Assembly (NCBI RefSeq): GCF_900111145.1
Contig: NZ_FOIR01000001.1
Coordinates: 503,501 to 567,500, forward strand
DNA: 64,000 nucleotides
Direction of reading: 5' to 3'
Source of the DNA: Roseivirga pacifica
GTDB lineage: Bacteria > Bacteroidota > Bacteroidia > Cytophagales > Cyclobacteriaceae
The notes under the pieces were generated by a model. The model was given only the letters and a program-made list of their open reading frames with translations. It was not told where the DNA came from and searched no databases. Shown one piece after another: positions 33,905 to 43,629 of the stretch (within the stretch, counting starts at the first letter, position 1; every line of letters starts with the position of its first letter). The translations under genes and the position numbers were made by a program.

Positions 33905-34447
33905 ATGAAGAGACGGGTTATACTGATTATTGGTGCTATAATTTTTGCCTTGCTGATTGTAATTGGCTGGCAGCAATATATGCTTTTTCAAACCAAGCAA
34001 TATAGCCCCGAGGCTACTGTGCAGTATGTAACCAGCGATATTCGGGTTGATGTTTTCTATAACAGACCTTACAAAAAGGGGCGAAATATCTTTGGCGAAC
34101 TAGTGCCGTTTGGCGAGTGGTGGCGCACCGGGGCTAACGAGGCTACCACAATTACCTTCTCTCGCGATGTAGCCTTTAACGAGAATGACATCTTAAAGGC
34201 AGGCAAATACTCTGTGGTGACAATTCCTAATACAGAGGAATGGGTCTTAATTTTTAGCAACAAAGTACCCGACTGGGGCACCGACTATGACGACAGTGCC
34301 GATGCTTTAAGAACCTTTATGGCCGTAGAGCAGTTGCCTGAGGTGGTAGAACAATTCACCATTGACATAACCGAAGACAACCATCAGCCCCAACTGATAA
34401 TGGCTTGGGATAAAACTAAAGTGAGCGTTCCGTTTAGGGTGCTTTGA
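33905..34447 (+). CDS. DUF2911 family membrane-anchored protein
   Basis: A 180-residue protein with one N-terminal membrane helix (RVILIIGAIIFALLIVIGW) and a DUF2911 domain (DVFYNRPYKKGRNIFGELVPFGEWWRTGANEATTI-type pattern, FSRDVAFN and DWGTDY). DUF2911 proteins are common in Bacteroidota, usually periplasmic, with no known activity. The start at 33905 is chosen because it begins the signal-anchor; the frame upstream to 33764 overlaps the glyS start region and is rich in Lys/Arg without sense. It diverges from glyS. Confidence 0.75.
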   Translation: MKRRVILIIGAIIFALLIVIGWQQYMLFQTKQYSPEATVQYVTSDIRVDVFYNRPYKKGRNIFGELVPFGEWWRTGANEATTITFSRDVAFNENDILKAGKYSVVTIPNTEEWVLIFSNKVPDWGTDYDDSADALRTFMAVEQLPEVVEQFTIDITEDNHQPQLIMAWDKTKVSVPFRVL

Positions 34448-34474
34448 TACTTCCCCAGCACTTAGAGCCGAAGA

Positions 34475-35686
34475 CTATAACAAACTCGTATTTACCTCTA
34501 ATCCCTTGGTCAGCGTTTTGTGCACAGGGCACTTATTGGCTATTTCTACCATTCGGTCGCGCTGCGCTTGCGTAAGATCGCCCATAAGCTCCAAATGCCT
34601 GTCAATCACTTCAATTTTGCTGGCTTCATCCAATTGCTCTGCATGTTCGGCATGGCGCTTTTCTCTGGTCAAATGCACTTTCACCTCGTCCAGGGCTATC
34701 TTTTTATGGTCAGCATATAGGCGGAGTGTCATCGCAGTGCAAGCACCAAGTGCGGCTACCAGCAAGTCGTATGGCGTGCCAGCCAAATCTGTTCCACCAA
34801 CATCTTTGGGCTCATCGGCAGTTAGGTAATGCCCGTTGGCCATTATTTCCGTAAACAAGCCATTCTCCTTTTCGTTTCTCACCACTACCTGATGGTCTGT
34901 CTCTAGGTCATCTTCCTGCATAGCAAGGGTAACATAGCGTGTAGCCCAAGAGGCAATCACTTCACCCACATAGTTCGCATCGGCTTTATTTGAGAGTAAG
35001 TGGTCGGCTCCATCGAGCGAAATATAGCTTTTCGGATGATGTGCAGCTACGTAGATCTTTTCCGCATTCTTTATATCCACAATTTCATCTTGTGGCGAAT
35101 GGAAAACCAAAAGTGGCCTTCGCAATCCCTTAATTGTATCGGCCAGGTCGTTCTTTTCCAAATCGTCTATAAACTGCTTTTTAATCGTAAATGGCCTTCC
35201 ACCAATAGAAACCTTAGCAATTCCTGTCTCCTCAATTTCTTCAATAGAATTTTGAAAAAGGTGTTTAACATGCGGAGGATCTGATGGAGCACCAATTGTG
35301 ACTATCGCCTCTATGCTCTCTAGCATGCTGGCAGCCATAAGCACCGCAGCGCCTCCAAGTGAGTGGCCAATAATTATCTTAGGTGCTTGGTAGTTTTCGG
35401 CCAAAAATGCTGAAGCACAAACCAAGTCGCTTACGTTACCCGAAAAGTTAGTATCAGCAAAATCGCCTTCGCTTTCACCCAAACCCGTAAAATCGAAGCG
35501 TAAAACGGCAATGCCTTTACTGGTAAGTGCACGACTAATGTTGGTTACCGCCATTAAGTTTTTGGTACAGGTAAAACAGTGTGCAAAAATGGCAAATGCA
35601 GTAGGGCGTTGGTCCACGGGCATTTCTAACCGAGCAGCAAGCACTAAACCTTCTTCGTTTTTAAAATTAACTTTAACAGTTTTCAT
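34475..35686 (-). CDS. Fusion of alpha/beta hydrolase and OsmC-like peroxiredoxin domain
   Basis: A 403-residue two-domain protein. The N-terminal hydrolase (1-255) has the nucleophile elbow GHSLGG (near residue 109), Asp in PLLVFHSPQDEIVD and His in GADHLL. The C-terminal OsmC domain (270-403) has its Cys pair in GACTAMTLRLYAD and NKCPVHKTL. OsmC proteins reduce organic peroxides, and the attached hydrolase may act on related lipid esters. This fusion is known in Bacteroidota and Proteobacteria. It diverges from hemH. Confidence 0.85.
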   Translation of the reverse strand: MKTVKVNFKNEEGLVLAARLEMPVDQRPTAFAIFAHCFTCTKNLMAVTNISRALTSKGIAVLRFDFTGLGESEGDFADTNFSGNVSDLVCASAFLAENYQAPKIIIGHSLGGAAVLMAASMLESIEAIVTIGAPSDPPHVKHLFQNSIEEIEETGIAKVSIGGRPFTIKKQFIDDLEKNDLADTIKGLRRPLLVFHSPQDEIVDIKNAEKIYVAAHHPKSYISLDGADHLLSNKADANYVGEVIASWATRYVTLAMQEDDLETDHQVVVRNEKENGLFTEIMANGHYLTADEPKDVGGTDLAGTPYDLLVAALGACTAMTLRLYADHKKIALDEVKVHLTREKRHAEHAEQLDEASKIEVIDRHLELMGDLTQAQRDRMVEIANKCPVHKTLTKGLEVNTSLL

Positions 35687-35884
35687 AGGCGGATAGTCTA
35701 ATAGTGGAAATCGCAGTTCATGCGTATCAATTTAAACAATCAAACAGCAGCAAACGGCTTTGGTTCCCAAAAGCTTATCGCTTAAGTCGGCTCAATAGCA
35801 ATACGCATAAAACCAATATTGATTTTAGTAATAGCCTATCGTGCTATTCGGCTGAGTAAATAAGGTGTGCAATACAAAAACAAA

Positions 35885-35892
35885 TATCTTTG
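35885..35892 (+). promoter_or_regulatory. -7 box of hemH promoter
   Basis: TATCTTTG fits TAnnTTTG exactly, 30 bases before the hemH ATG. A good -33 was not found at 19-20 bases upstream. The rest of the 236-base divergent region 35687-35922 shows no gene and no long repeat. Confidence 0.5.
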
Positions 35893-35922
35893 CACGCAGT
35901 TTAGCAGTGAAATAAAAGCGAT

Positions 35923-36942
35923 ATGTCGAAAAAGATCACCGGTGTTTTACTGGTTAATTTGGGTACGCCCGATAGCCCTAGTGTACCAGACGTAAGAAAA
36001 TACTTAAGAGAGTTTTTAATGGATGGCCGAGTAATCGACATTCCGTATTTCTCTCGGTTTATGCTAGTAAACGGCATTATTGCTCCATTTAGAGCGCCAA
36101 AATCGGCTAAAGAATATGTTAAGCTTTGGGAGCAACGTGGCTCTCCGCTTAAATACTATGGCTACGATGTGCGCGACATGCTCCAGCAATCTTTGGGCAA
36201 TGAATACAAAGTGGCGCTTGGTATGCGCTACCAAAGCCCAAGTATTAAAGAAGCGCTAAATGAATTAAAAGCTGCTAATGTAGAGCGCATTATTGTCATT
36301 CCGCTTTTCCCTCAATACGCCTCTGCCACCACTGGTTCGGTTTCCGAAAAGGTGAATGAAATAGTGAACAAATGGCAGGTCATTCCTTCCATTACCCATA
36401 TCAACCAGTTTGTAGACCACCCCAAGTTTATCGAGGCATTTGCCCAAAATGGCCGAGCCATGCTCGATAAAAAGGACTACGACTTTGTGCTTTTCAGTTA
36501 TCATGGGGTGCCCGAAAGACACATCCATAAAGCATCGGTTGGCAGCCAATGCCAGCTAAGCAGTTGCTGCAACAAATTTCATGAACGAAACCGCTACTGT
36601 TACCGCGCGCAATGTTTTTACACTACAAGACTATTGGTGGAAGCGCTTGGGCTGAAAGAGGGTGAATACGCAACAACATTCCAGTCGCGGTTGGGTAAAG
36701 ACCCTTGGGTCCAACCATACACCGATGAGTATTTGAAGGATCTTCCCGGCCAAGGCAAGAAGAGGGTTTTGGCCTTTTCGCCAGCATTTGTAGCCGACTG
36801 TTTAGAAACAACGCTAGAAGTAGGCGAGGAATTTAAAGAAGAGTTTATGGAAGCTGGTGGCGAAGTCTGGGATTTAGTACCAAGCCTTAACGATTCGCCT
36901 GTTTGGGTAGAATGCCTGGAGGATTTGGTAAAAACGGCTTAG
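35923..36942 (+). CDS. hemH: Ferrochelatase
   Basis: A 339-residue enzyme that inserts iron into protoporphyrin at the end of heme synthesis. VNLGTPDSP (11-19) and the catalytic FSYHGVPERH with H194 define it; E of the metal path is in the C-terminal FVADCLETTLEVGEE segment. Five Cys lie within 22 residues (C210, C215, C216, C226, C231), where many bacterial HemH proteins have at most one or two. A metal or iron-sulphur site is possible. The gene is followed by map after 33 bases. Confidence 0.94.
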   Translation: MSKKITGVLLVNLGTPDSPSVPDVRKYLREFLMDGRVIDIPYFSRFMLVNGIIAPFRAPKSAKEYVKLWEQRGSPLKYYGYDVRDMLQQSLGNEYKVALGMRYQSPSIKEALNELKAANVERIIVIPLFPQYASATTGSVSEKVNEIVNKWQVIPSITHINQFVDHPKFIEAFAQNGRAMLDKKDYDFVLFSYHGVPERHIHKASVGSQCQLSSCCNKFHERNRYCYRAQCFYTTRLLVEALGLKEGEYATTFQSRLGKDPWVQPYTDEYLKDLPGQGKKRVLAFSPAFVADCLETTLEVGEEFKEEFMEAGGEVWDLVPSLNDSPVWVECLEDLVKTA

Positions 36943-36975
36943 TTTAAATCTGAAGCCTAAAAAATTATTTAGCCT

Positions 36976-37740
36976 ATGTCAATAAGTAAGGAATCGGAAT
37001 TAATTGGAATGAAGGCCATTAGCGAGGTGGTTGGTAAGACCCTACGTTTAATGCGCGAACATGCGGCTATTGGTATGTCTACCAAGGAACTAGATGAATT
37101 CGGTGGCGAGATACTAAAAAGCCACGGTGCCAAATCTGCACCATACGAGACATACGGTTTTCCGGGCTATACCTGCATAAGCGTAAACGAAGCAGCAGCC
37201 CACGGCATTCCTTCCGAAAAAGTAATTCTAAAAGAAGGTGACCTTATTAATATTGATGTGTCGGCTGAGCTAAATGGCTTTTGGGCCGACAACGGTGGCT
37301 CTTTCGTTTTGGGTGAAGACATCCACAACCACCAACCCTTGGTTAATGCCTCTAAAGAAATTCTTCAGAAGGCTATTTACAGCATTAAAGGCGGGGTAAA
37401 AATTGCCGACATTGGCTACTTAATAGAAACTGAAGCCAAGAAATGCGGCTTTACAGTAATTAAAAATTTGGCTGGTCACGGAGTGGGTCGCAGCCTCCAC
37501 GAAGCACCAGAAGATATTCTGAACTATCGTGTACGCTCAAACAAAGAGCGATTTAGAAAAAACACTACCGTAGCGGTGGAGACTTTCATATCGACAAAAT
37601 CTACCGTAGCGGTACAGCAAAACGATGGCTGGACACTAGTAGGCAACCGTGGCGGCTTTGTAACCCAGCATGAGCATACCATTCTTATTACCGACAACGA
37701 ACCGGTAATTCTTACTGAGGCAAATGGGATTTGGGAGTGA
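36976..37740 (+). CDS. map: Methionine aminopeptidase, type I
   Basis: A 254-residue metalloprotease removing N-terminal Met. The dinuclear-metal ligands are visible: D in NIDVSAEL, D in WADNGG, H in HGVGRSLHEAP, E in VETF and E in QHEHT. It has the pocket Cys in GYTCISVNEAAAHGIP. Length and order are those of the bacterial type I enzyme without N-terminal zinc extension. This form often occurs as a second copy in Bacteroidota, with the essential copy in the ribosomal-protein operon elsewhere. Confidence 0.92.
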   Translation: MSISKESELIGMKAISEVVGKTLRLMREHAAIGMSTKELDEFGGEILKSHGAKSAPYETYGFPGYTCISVNEAAAHGIPSEKVILKEGDLINIDVSAELNGFWADNGGSFVLGEDIHNHQPLVNASKEILQKAIYSIKGGVKIADIGYLIETEAKKCGFTVIKNLAGHGVGRSLHEAPEDILNYRVRSNKERFRKNTTVAVETFISTKSTVAVQQNDGWTLVGNRGGFVTQHEHTILITDNEPVILTEANGIWE

Positions 37741-37805
37741 GCTTCTATAGGGTAAGCACTACTCCTTATCATGCTCATAAGCCTTAGCATAGGGTAAATT
37801 TACAA

Positions 37806-38405
37806 TCACTCTACCTCTGCAACGAGCGATATCAAATACCTGCGGTTATTGCTTAAGTCAAGACAAAGGGCGCGGGTGCGCTTGGTTTCCAGCTTTTTAA
37901 ACTTTCTTTTTCTAAGCTCGAAAACTTCACCCAAGGCAACCTCATTGAGCGTTTTGCCTTGCACTTTATTCAAGTCATAAGCGCTTACTGCTTTTAGCAA
38001 AACCGGGTCGGTCGCAGTGCTTGCCTTAGGGTTTTTCATATGCCTGGCAAGTGGCCTAAGGACATCGTCAGGAAAAACAGCCTCGTTTAAAAGCGGTAGC
38101 ATTAGGTTTCGGAATGCCAGTTTCCAATGGTCGCCATGAGGCTTTAGCCTACGCTTGGGGTCATGTACCCGCCTGTGCGCTACCTCATGCACATAGGTAA
38201 TCAAAAACTGATACTGATTCAGGTCCGTATTTACCGACACCTGATGCGACCTATCTCGTGGATCGTAGCGATAATCGCCCAATTTGCTTTTTCGAGCGCG
38301 CGTTAGCTTTAACCGAAAAGGAGCATCTTCCCAAAGCGAAACACAATACTCAACTGCCGATAGTGGCACTTTTCTTGCAAACAACTCTCTTAAATCACTC
38401 GTCAT
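37806..38405 (-). CDS. SprT-like zinc metalloprotease domain protein
   Basis: A 199-residue protein with HEVAH (73-77) as zinc motif and H90 or H93 (KPHGDHW) as third ligand, preceded by the SprT-type FRLKLTRARKSKLGDYRYDP segment. SprT/Spartan domains are linked to DNA-protein crosslink repair, though bacterial members are poorly studied. The ATG at 38405 overlaps the ATG of the divergent secreted-protein gene by two bases; a GTG at 38444 is the other possible start. A C-terminal Lys/Arg-rich stretch (ELRKRKFKKLETKRTRA) could bind nucleic acid. Confidence 0.75.
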   Translation of the reverse strand: MTSDLRELFARKVPLSAVEYCVSLWEDAPFRLKLTRARKSKLGDYRYDPRDRSHQVSVNTDLNQYQFLITYVHEVAHRRVHDPKRRLKPHGDHWKLAFRNLMLPLLNEAVFPDDVLRPLARHMKNPKASTATDPVLLKAVSAYDLNKVQGKTLNEVALGEVFELRKRKFKKLETKRTRALCLDLSNNRRYLISLVAEVE

Positions 38406-39075
38406 GTTTCGCACAAAACTACTTCTCGCACTGCTTTTAATCACGCCATCGCTACACGCACAATGGTTCTACAAACTTAAGGTAACATCCGATGCATACG
38501 GCATTCCAAACATCAATAGTTCTAAAATCAATAACATTTATGTTGAGAATGATTTTCTGGAAATGGACTTGTCGCTTCGACCCTATTTACAGAAGATAAA
38601 AATGCGGCTAATCGATATGGGGTACACTACCACGAGTAACAAAAGTAAAAGCGACTTTGTACTGCATTTTAATGTGTTCAGCGAAGGAATAACCGAAGTA
38701 ATTGACGATTGGGATTACGAACCTTCTGACGTTAAAACAATCACCAAAACGAATAGTGAAGGCAAAGAAGAAAAGATAACTGTAAAACGAGACAGCCGAT
38801 TTATTTCAAACTATGTTGAAAAAACCTATTACAAGAAAAAGCTAATAATGACCCTCAGGCAGCGAAACTCTGATCGCCTTATTTGGCAAAGCCTCACTTT
38901 TATAATAGATGAAAATGAGTTTCATGCAGACTACGCCAACTACCTTGTTTACGATGCCATGCGCAACTTCTTACTCAGCACCGAACAGCATCCGCAAGAG
39001 GCATACTACGCAAACCGCCATAGAAAGAGAATTCACGAATTATTCTCTCCCTACAGTCAGTTTAGCAGGTATTAG
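38404..39075 (+). CDS. Secreted protein of unknown function
   Basis: A 223-residue protein with a signal peptide (FRTKLLLALLLITPSLHAQ). I do not recognise the family with certainty; the DFVLHFNVF segment followed by an acidic region and a C-terminal basic tail resembles DUF4136-type periplasmic proteins. The start is set by the signal peptide and shares two bases with the divergent SprT-like start (sequence CATG). Its stop abuts the der stop with no gap. Confidence 0.5.
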   Translation: MFRTKLLLALLLITPSLHAQWFYKLKVTSDAYGIPNINSSKINNIYVENDFLEMDLSLRPYLQKIKMRLIDMGYTTTSNKSKSDFVLHFNVFSEGITEVIDDWDYEPSDVKTITKTNSEGKEEKITVKRDSRFISNYVEKTYYKKKLIMTLRQRNSDRLIWQSLTFIIDENEFHADYANYLVYDAMRNFLLSTEQHPQEAYYANRHRKRIHELFSPYSQFSRY

Positions 39076-40383
39076 TTATTTCTTACGGAAAACCAGTTTT
39101 ACCGGTACACCTTCAAAATCAAAGTTCTCTCTGATTTTGTTCTCCAAATAACGCTCGTAAGGCTCCTTAATATACTGCGGCAAATTGCAGAAGAAGGCGA
39201 TTGTTGGCGTAAGTGTAGGCAACTGGGTGATGTATTTAATTTTAATGTACTTACCCTTAAGTGCTGGTGGCGGGTAACGCTCAATTTCTGGTAAAATGGC
39301 CTCATTAAGGTCAGAAGTAGCCACTTTTCTAATTCGGTTTTCGTACACCTTCACGGCCAATTCTATCGCTTGAAAAATTCTCTTCTTATCGGTTACTGAA
39401 GTAAATATTTTCGGGATCCAGCTCAAAGTACCCAAGCGCTCATCAATTTCCTCTTTGATTTTGTGCATGGTATTGGTTTCCTTTTCAATCAAGTCCCATT
39501 TATTCATCATCAGCATAATTCCTTTTTTGTACTTAAGGGCTAAACTGATAATGTTCATATCCTGCGCTTCCAGTCCACGCGTTGCGTCAATCATAATCAC
39601 GCAAACATCAGAATCTTGCAAGGCTTGCAAGGCACGCATTACAGAGTAAAACTCAATATCTTCATGCACTTTGGACTTCTTTCGAATCCCTGCCGTGTCG
39701 GTAAGAATAAAATCTTGCCCAAATAATTTGTAGCGAGAATTGATCGTGTCTCTTGTAGTACCAGCCACATCGGTAACAATGGTTCTTTCTCTGCCTAAAA
39801 GGGCATTTACAAAAGAAGATTTACCAGCATTTGGTCGGCCCAAGATGGCAATACGCGGAATACCGTCATCAGGGTTTTCAGAGCCTTCATCCTCAAAGTG
39901 TTTCACCACTTCGTCCAATAATTCACCAGTGCCTGAGCCACTAGCAGAAGATATCGGGAAAACATCGCCCAAGCCTAAACCATAAAATTCAGCCGAATTG
40001 TAAGACCATTCGGCAGTATCGGCCTTATTGGCCACCACCATTACGGGCTTTTTCAAGCCGCGCACAACTTTAGCAAAATCTTTATCCAAATCGGTGAGCC
40101 CGTCATGGCAGTCGGCCATAAAAAGAATAACCGAAGCCTCATTCATAGCCTCTTCAACCTGCTCGCGAATAGCACCCTCAAACACATCCTCCGACCCGGT
40201 TACATATCCTCCGGTATCAATTACGGTAAAGTGCTTTCCAACCCACTCGGCATAACCATAATGACGATCGCGGGTCACACCGCTTTCATTATCCATAATC
40301 GCCTGTCGCCTTTCTACCATTCGGTTAAAAAAGGTAGACTTACCTACATTCGGACGCCCAACAATCGCTACAATATTTGCCAT
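39076..40383 (-). CDS. der: Ribosome biogenesis GTPase Der (EngA)
   Basis: A 435-residue double GTPase acting in 50S assembly. G1 motifs are GRPNVGKS (near 8) and GRPNAGKS (near 182); G3 DTGG and DTAG; G4 NKAD and NKWD; followed by the KH-like C-terminal domain with IEYPPPALKGKY-type segment. Length is typical. It converges without gap on the upstream secreted-protein gene and lies 68 bases downstream of era, so the two GTPases may be co-transcribed. Confidence 0.96.
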   Translation of the reverse strand: MANIVAIVGRPNVGKSTFFNRMVERRQAIMDNESGVTRDRHYGYAEWVGKHFTVIDTGGYVTGSEDVFEGAIREQVEEAMNEASVILFMADCHDGLTDLDKDFAKVVRGLKKPVMVVANKADTAEWSYNSAEFYGLGLGDVFPISSASGSGTGELLDEVVKHFEDEGSENPDDGIPRIAILGRPNAGKSSFVNALLGRERTIVTDVAGTTRDTINSRYKLFGQDFILTDTAGIRKKSKVHEDIEFYSVMRALQALQDSDVCVIMIDATRGLEAQDMNIISLALKYKKGIMLMMNKWDLIEKETNTMHKIKEEIDERLGTLSWIPKIFTSVTDKKRIFQAIELAVKVYENRIRKVATSDLNEAILPEIERYPPPALKGKYIKIKYITQLPTLTPTIAFFCNLPQYIKEPYERYLENKIRENFDFEGVPVKLVFRKK

Positions 40384-40451
40384 ATTTCAATTTATGATTT
40401 TCGACTGACGATTTTTGAAAGGATTGACCAAAAATTGTCAGTCAAATATTT

Positions 40452-41339
40452 CTAATTCAAATAACCGAAGTTCTTCAACTTCATTTCTTTCTTCCTCCAG
40501 TCTTGCTCCACCTTTACGTGCGTTTCTAGATGAACCTGCTTACCAAAGAATTTTTCTAATTCTTGGCGTGCTGCAATACCCACCTTTTTAATCGCCTCGC
40601 CTTTATGACCGATGATAATGCCTTTTTGGCTTTTGCGCTCCACATATATATCAGACATAATGCGGATGATCTTATCATCTTCTTTAAACGACTTGGTTAC
40701 CACCTGGCAGCTGTAAGGAACTTCCTTTTTATAATTTAAAAATATCTTCTCGCGAATAATCTCATCAACAAAAAAGCGCTCAGGCTTATCCGTCAGTTCA
40801 TCTTTAGGAAAATAAGCAGGATGTTCCGGCATCAAATCGATGATCTTGTCGAATAGCGGCTCCACATTAGTTTTTTCCAAAGCCGAAACCATAATCACCG
40901 CATCAAAATCAATAAGCTCTTGCCAATAAGCCACTTTATCTTCCGCCTGAGATCCCTTTGCCTGATCTATTTTGTTCATTACCAGAATTACCGGAATGCC
41001 CAGTTCTCTCAAAAAGGTAATCTGCTTTTCATCAGCAAACTTTTCATAGAGGTCCGTTACAAACAAAATAACATCTGCATCTTCAAACGAGCTATTTACA
41101 AAGCCCATCATAGATTCATGTAGTTTGTACTCGGGCTTAATAATTCCGGGCGTGTCCGAATAGATCACTTGAAAATTTTCTCCACTCAAAATACCCATGA
41201 TTCTATGTCGGGTAGTTTGGGCTTTCGATGTAATAATTGAGAGTCTTTCCCCAACCAATGCGTTCATCAGGGTAGACTTGCCTACGTTAGGCTTCCCTAC
41301 TATAGCAACAAAGCCGGCTTTATGTGGTTTTTCAGACAT
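40452..41339 (-). CDS. era: GTPase Era
   Basis: A 295-residue GTPase with C-terminal KH domain, acting in 16S rRNA maturation. G1 GKPNVGKST (near 15), G2 region TRHRIMGI, G3 DTPG, G4 MNKID; the KH domain carries GIIIGHKGEAIKKVG (about 240). All features are intact. It diverges from the tRNA gene and is followed by der. Confidence 0.96.
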   Translation of the reverse strand: MSEKPHKAGFVAIVGKPNVGKSTLMNALVGERLSIITSKAQTTRHRIMGILSGENFQVIYSDTPGIIKPEYKLHESMMGFVNSSFEDADVILFVTDLYEKFADEKQITFLRELGIPVILVMNKIDQAKGSQAEDKVAYWQELIDFDAVIMVSALEKTNVEPLFDKIIDLMPEHPAYFPKDELTDKPERFFVDEIIREKIFLNYKKEVPYSCQVVTKSFKEDDKIIRIMSDIYVERKSQKGIIIGHKGEAIKKVGIAARQELEKFFGKQVHLETHVKVEQDWRKKEMKLKNFGYLN

Positions 41340-41364
41340 TTTTTAAATTATGTTGCAAAGGTAC

Positions 41365-41395
41365 TTGTTTAAAATGAAAGTATCACCTACTTTTG
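41365..41395 (+). promoter_or_regulatory. Predicted promoter of tRNA-Met
   Basis: TTG at 41365-41367, 20 bases, TACTTTTG at 41388-41395, a perfect TAnnTTTG. It ends 34 bases before the tRNA and is the cleanest Bacteroidota-type promoter in the window. Confidence 0.65.
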
Positions 41396-41429
41396 TAGCC
41401 CATTCGGAAATGACCGAGTGTGTAAACAT

Positions 41430-41502
<73 letters not shown>

Positions 41503-41510
41503 CAGATAGT

Positions 41511-41538
41511 AAAAGCAGCCCTTACAGCTGCTTTTTTT
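41511..41538 (+). terminator. Terminator after tRNA-Met
   Basis: AAAAGCAGC and GCTGCTTTT form a 9-bp stem with a 7-base loop and a T run, 8 bases after the tRNA. Confidence 0.85.
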
Positions 41539-41651
41539 ATGCCCTAAAACGATCAATCGGCTCATTTCTCAGCCATTGTTTTACAATTTGTTGTACACTT
41601 TCTTCAGGCAAAATTCTTTTCCTTATAAATTGTCGGTTCACTCACAGCTTT

Positions 41652-43463
41652 ATGGACAAAAGATTTTTTTTCACACTCTTACTACTTTTTGGTTTTAGCG
41701 CATCTGCGCTTTTTGGGCAGCAAAAACAATACACCGCCAATTGGGATGACCTAAAGTCGCGGCCGTACCCAGAATGGTTTACCGATGCCAAGCTGGGCAT
41801 CTTTATTCACTGGGGCGTTTATTCTGTGCCAGCCTATAGCAACAAGGAGGACTATGCGGAGTGGTACTTGCGCGGATTAATGTTGGGCGATTCGTTGCGC
41901 ACCAACTTTATGAAAAAGAATTATGGTGAAAAGTTTACCTACAACGACTTTGCTCCATTATTTACTGCCAAGCTTTTCTACCCAAAAGAGTGGGCAGAGA
42001 TATTTAAAAAATCGGGCGCTAAATACGTGATGATGGTGGCCAAACACCACGATGGTTATGCGCTTTGGCCAAGCAAATATGCCCGCAACTGGAACAGCAT
42101 GGAGGTTGGACCGAAACGCGACTTGGTTGGCGAATTGTCTGAAGCAGTGAAAGGTGCAGGTCTCAGAATGGGGCTCTATTATTCGTTGCCCGAATGGAAC
42201 CACCCGCTACACCGTTGGGATACCGACCCACATAGGAATATTGGGCAATACGTGGATCAACACATGATTCCGCAGTTCAAAGAATTGATTGGCACTTATC
42301 GTCCCGACCTGATTTTTGCCGATGGCGAATGGTTTAACTCCGCAGAAGAATGGCACTCTGCCGAACTGATTTCTTGGTACTTCAACCTTGTAGGAGATGA
42401 GGCGGTGGTGAACGACCGCTGGGGAAATGGCAGCCAAGGTATGGGTTTTATTACACCAGAGTATAGTTCGGGAATTGAGGCTACTGATAGACCTTGGGCG
42501 GAAGTTCGTGGGCTCGGTCGCTCATTCGGACTAAACCGTTTTGAGAAGCTAGATGCCTATATGACCGGCACTGAGTTGGTGCATAGTTTTGTGAAAGCCG
42601 TGGCCAATGGCGGGGGAATGATTATAAATGTTGGCCCAACTGCCGATGGACAAATTCCGCTTTTGCAACAAGACAGACTGATGCAACTGGGCAATTGGCT
42701 GGCCATAAACGGAGAGGCCATTTATGGAGCTAAAGTTTACGAAGTCACTGGTGAAGAACGCCCAGTTGAAATGAAGCGAATAGACCCTAACCTCAACTTT
42801 AACTGGGTAAGAAACAGCCCGGGCAGTCCTATAAAAGAGGACAACTTTACTGCAATTTGGGAAGGATACTTAAGCCCAGAAATAACTGGCAACTACGAAC
42901 TGGAGGCCAGTGCAGATGATGGCATTCGCGTTTGGATTGACAACCAACTGATTATTAATAAATGGGAAAATGCCCCCGAAGGCGCGAATGGCTTTGTAAT
43001 GGGTAATAACGCGGCCAATTCCACCAAAGGCGCAGTAAAACTTGAGCAAAACAAACGTCATACCATTCGTGTGGAATATTTTGAGAGCACACACAATGCA
43101 AAAGCGGAACTTTATTGGAAAACAGCTTCTATCGAAAAGCAAATCATTCCAACCAAGTATTTCTTTACAGACAAATCCGGCCAGCAAAACGGCTTGCGCG
43201 CTACTTACCAGTCCATGCAGCAACACATAGCTTACACTCAAAATGAGGGAGGTATTTACGCAATTGTAATGGAATGGCCCGATGATGAGCTGGTACTTTC
43301 TATACCGAAACCTGCTAGTGGAACAAAAGTTAACTTACTAGGCTACCAGGCCACAAACCTTCCATGGCGCTATCGCAACGGAAAACTTTACATCGACACT
43401 TCTGAGATCAAATTTAGCAAAGTGGAAGGCAAACACGCCTGGGTGTTTAGGTTGGGCAAATAG
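41652..43463 (+). CDS. Alpha-L-fucosidase (GH29) with PA14 domain, secreted
   Basis: A 603-residue glycoside hydrolase. Signal peptide 1-24 (FFFTLLLLFGFSASALFGQ); GH29 barrel with WFTDAKLGIFIHWGVYSVPAY, AKHHDGYALWPSKY and the nucleophile region PDLIFADGEW; then a PA14-like carbohydrate domain about 435-560 (FTAIWEGYLSPEITGNYEL, ASADDGIRVWIDN). It releases fucose from surface or algal glycans in the periplasm or outside. The start at 41652 follows the signal peptide. The region 41340-41651 before it holds the tRNA, its promoter and terminator. Confidence 0.9.
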   Translation: MDKRFFFTLLLLFGFSASALFGQQKQYTANWDDLKSRPYPEWFTDAKLGIFIHWGVYSVPAYSNKEDYAEWYLRGLMLGDSLRTNFMKKNYGEKFTYNDFAPLFTAKLFYPKEWAEIFKKSGAKYVMMVAKHHDGYALWPSKYARNWNSMEVGPKRDLVGELSEAVKGAGLRMGLYYSLPEWNHPLHRWDTDPHRNIGQYVDQHMIPQFKELIGTYRPDLIFADGEWFNSAEEWHSAELISWYFNLVGDEAVVNDRWGNGSQGMGFITPEYSSGIEATDRPWAEVRGLGRSFGLNRFEKLDAYMTGTELVHSFVKAVANGGGMIINVGPTADGQIPLLQQDRLMQLGNWLAINGEAIYGAKVYEVTGEERPVEMKRIDPNLNFNWVRNSPGSPIKEDNFTAIWEGYLSPEITGNYELEASADDGIRVWIDNQLIINKWENAPEGANGFVMGNNAANSTKGAVKLEQNKRHTIRVEYFESTHNAKAELYWKTASIEKQIIPTKYFFTDKSGQQNGLRATYQSMQQHIAYTQNEGGIYAIVMEWPDDELVLSIPKPASGTKVNLLGYQATNLPWRYRNGKLYIDTSEIKFSKVEGKHAWVFRLGK

Positions 43464-43629
43464 AACAAAAGGGCTTTAGCCTATGCCAATTACCTTAATT
43501 GCAAAACTGAAAGTATGCCAATCCGCCCCAGCGGAATGCTCTTTATTTATACCCCTCTTAACATATATCATTCACTAAAAACACATCTTATCCTTATATT
43601 CAATTTTTAAAAGCATCAACCGACAAACT

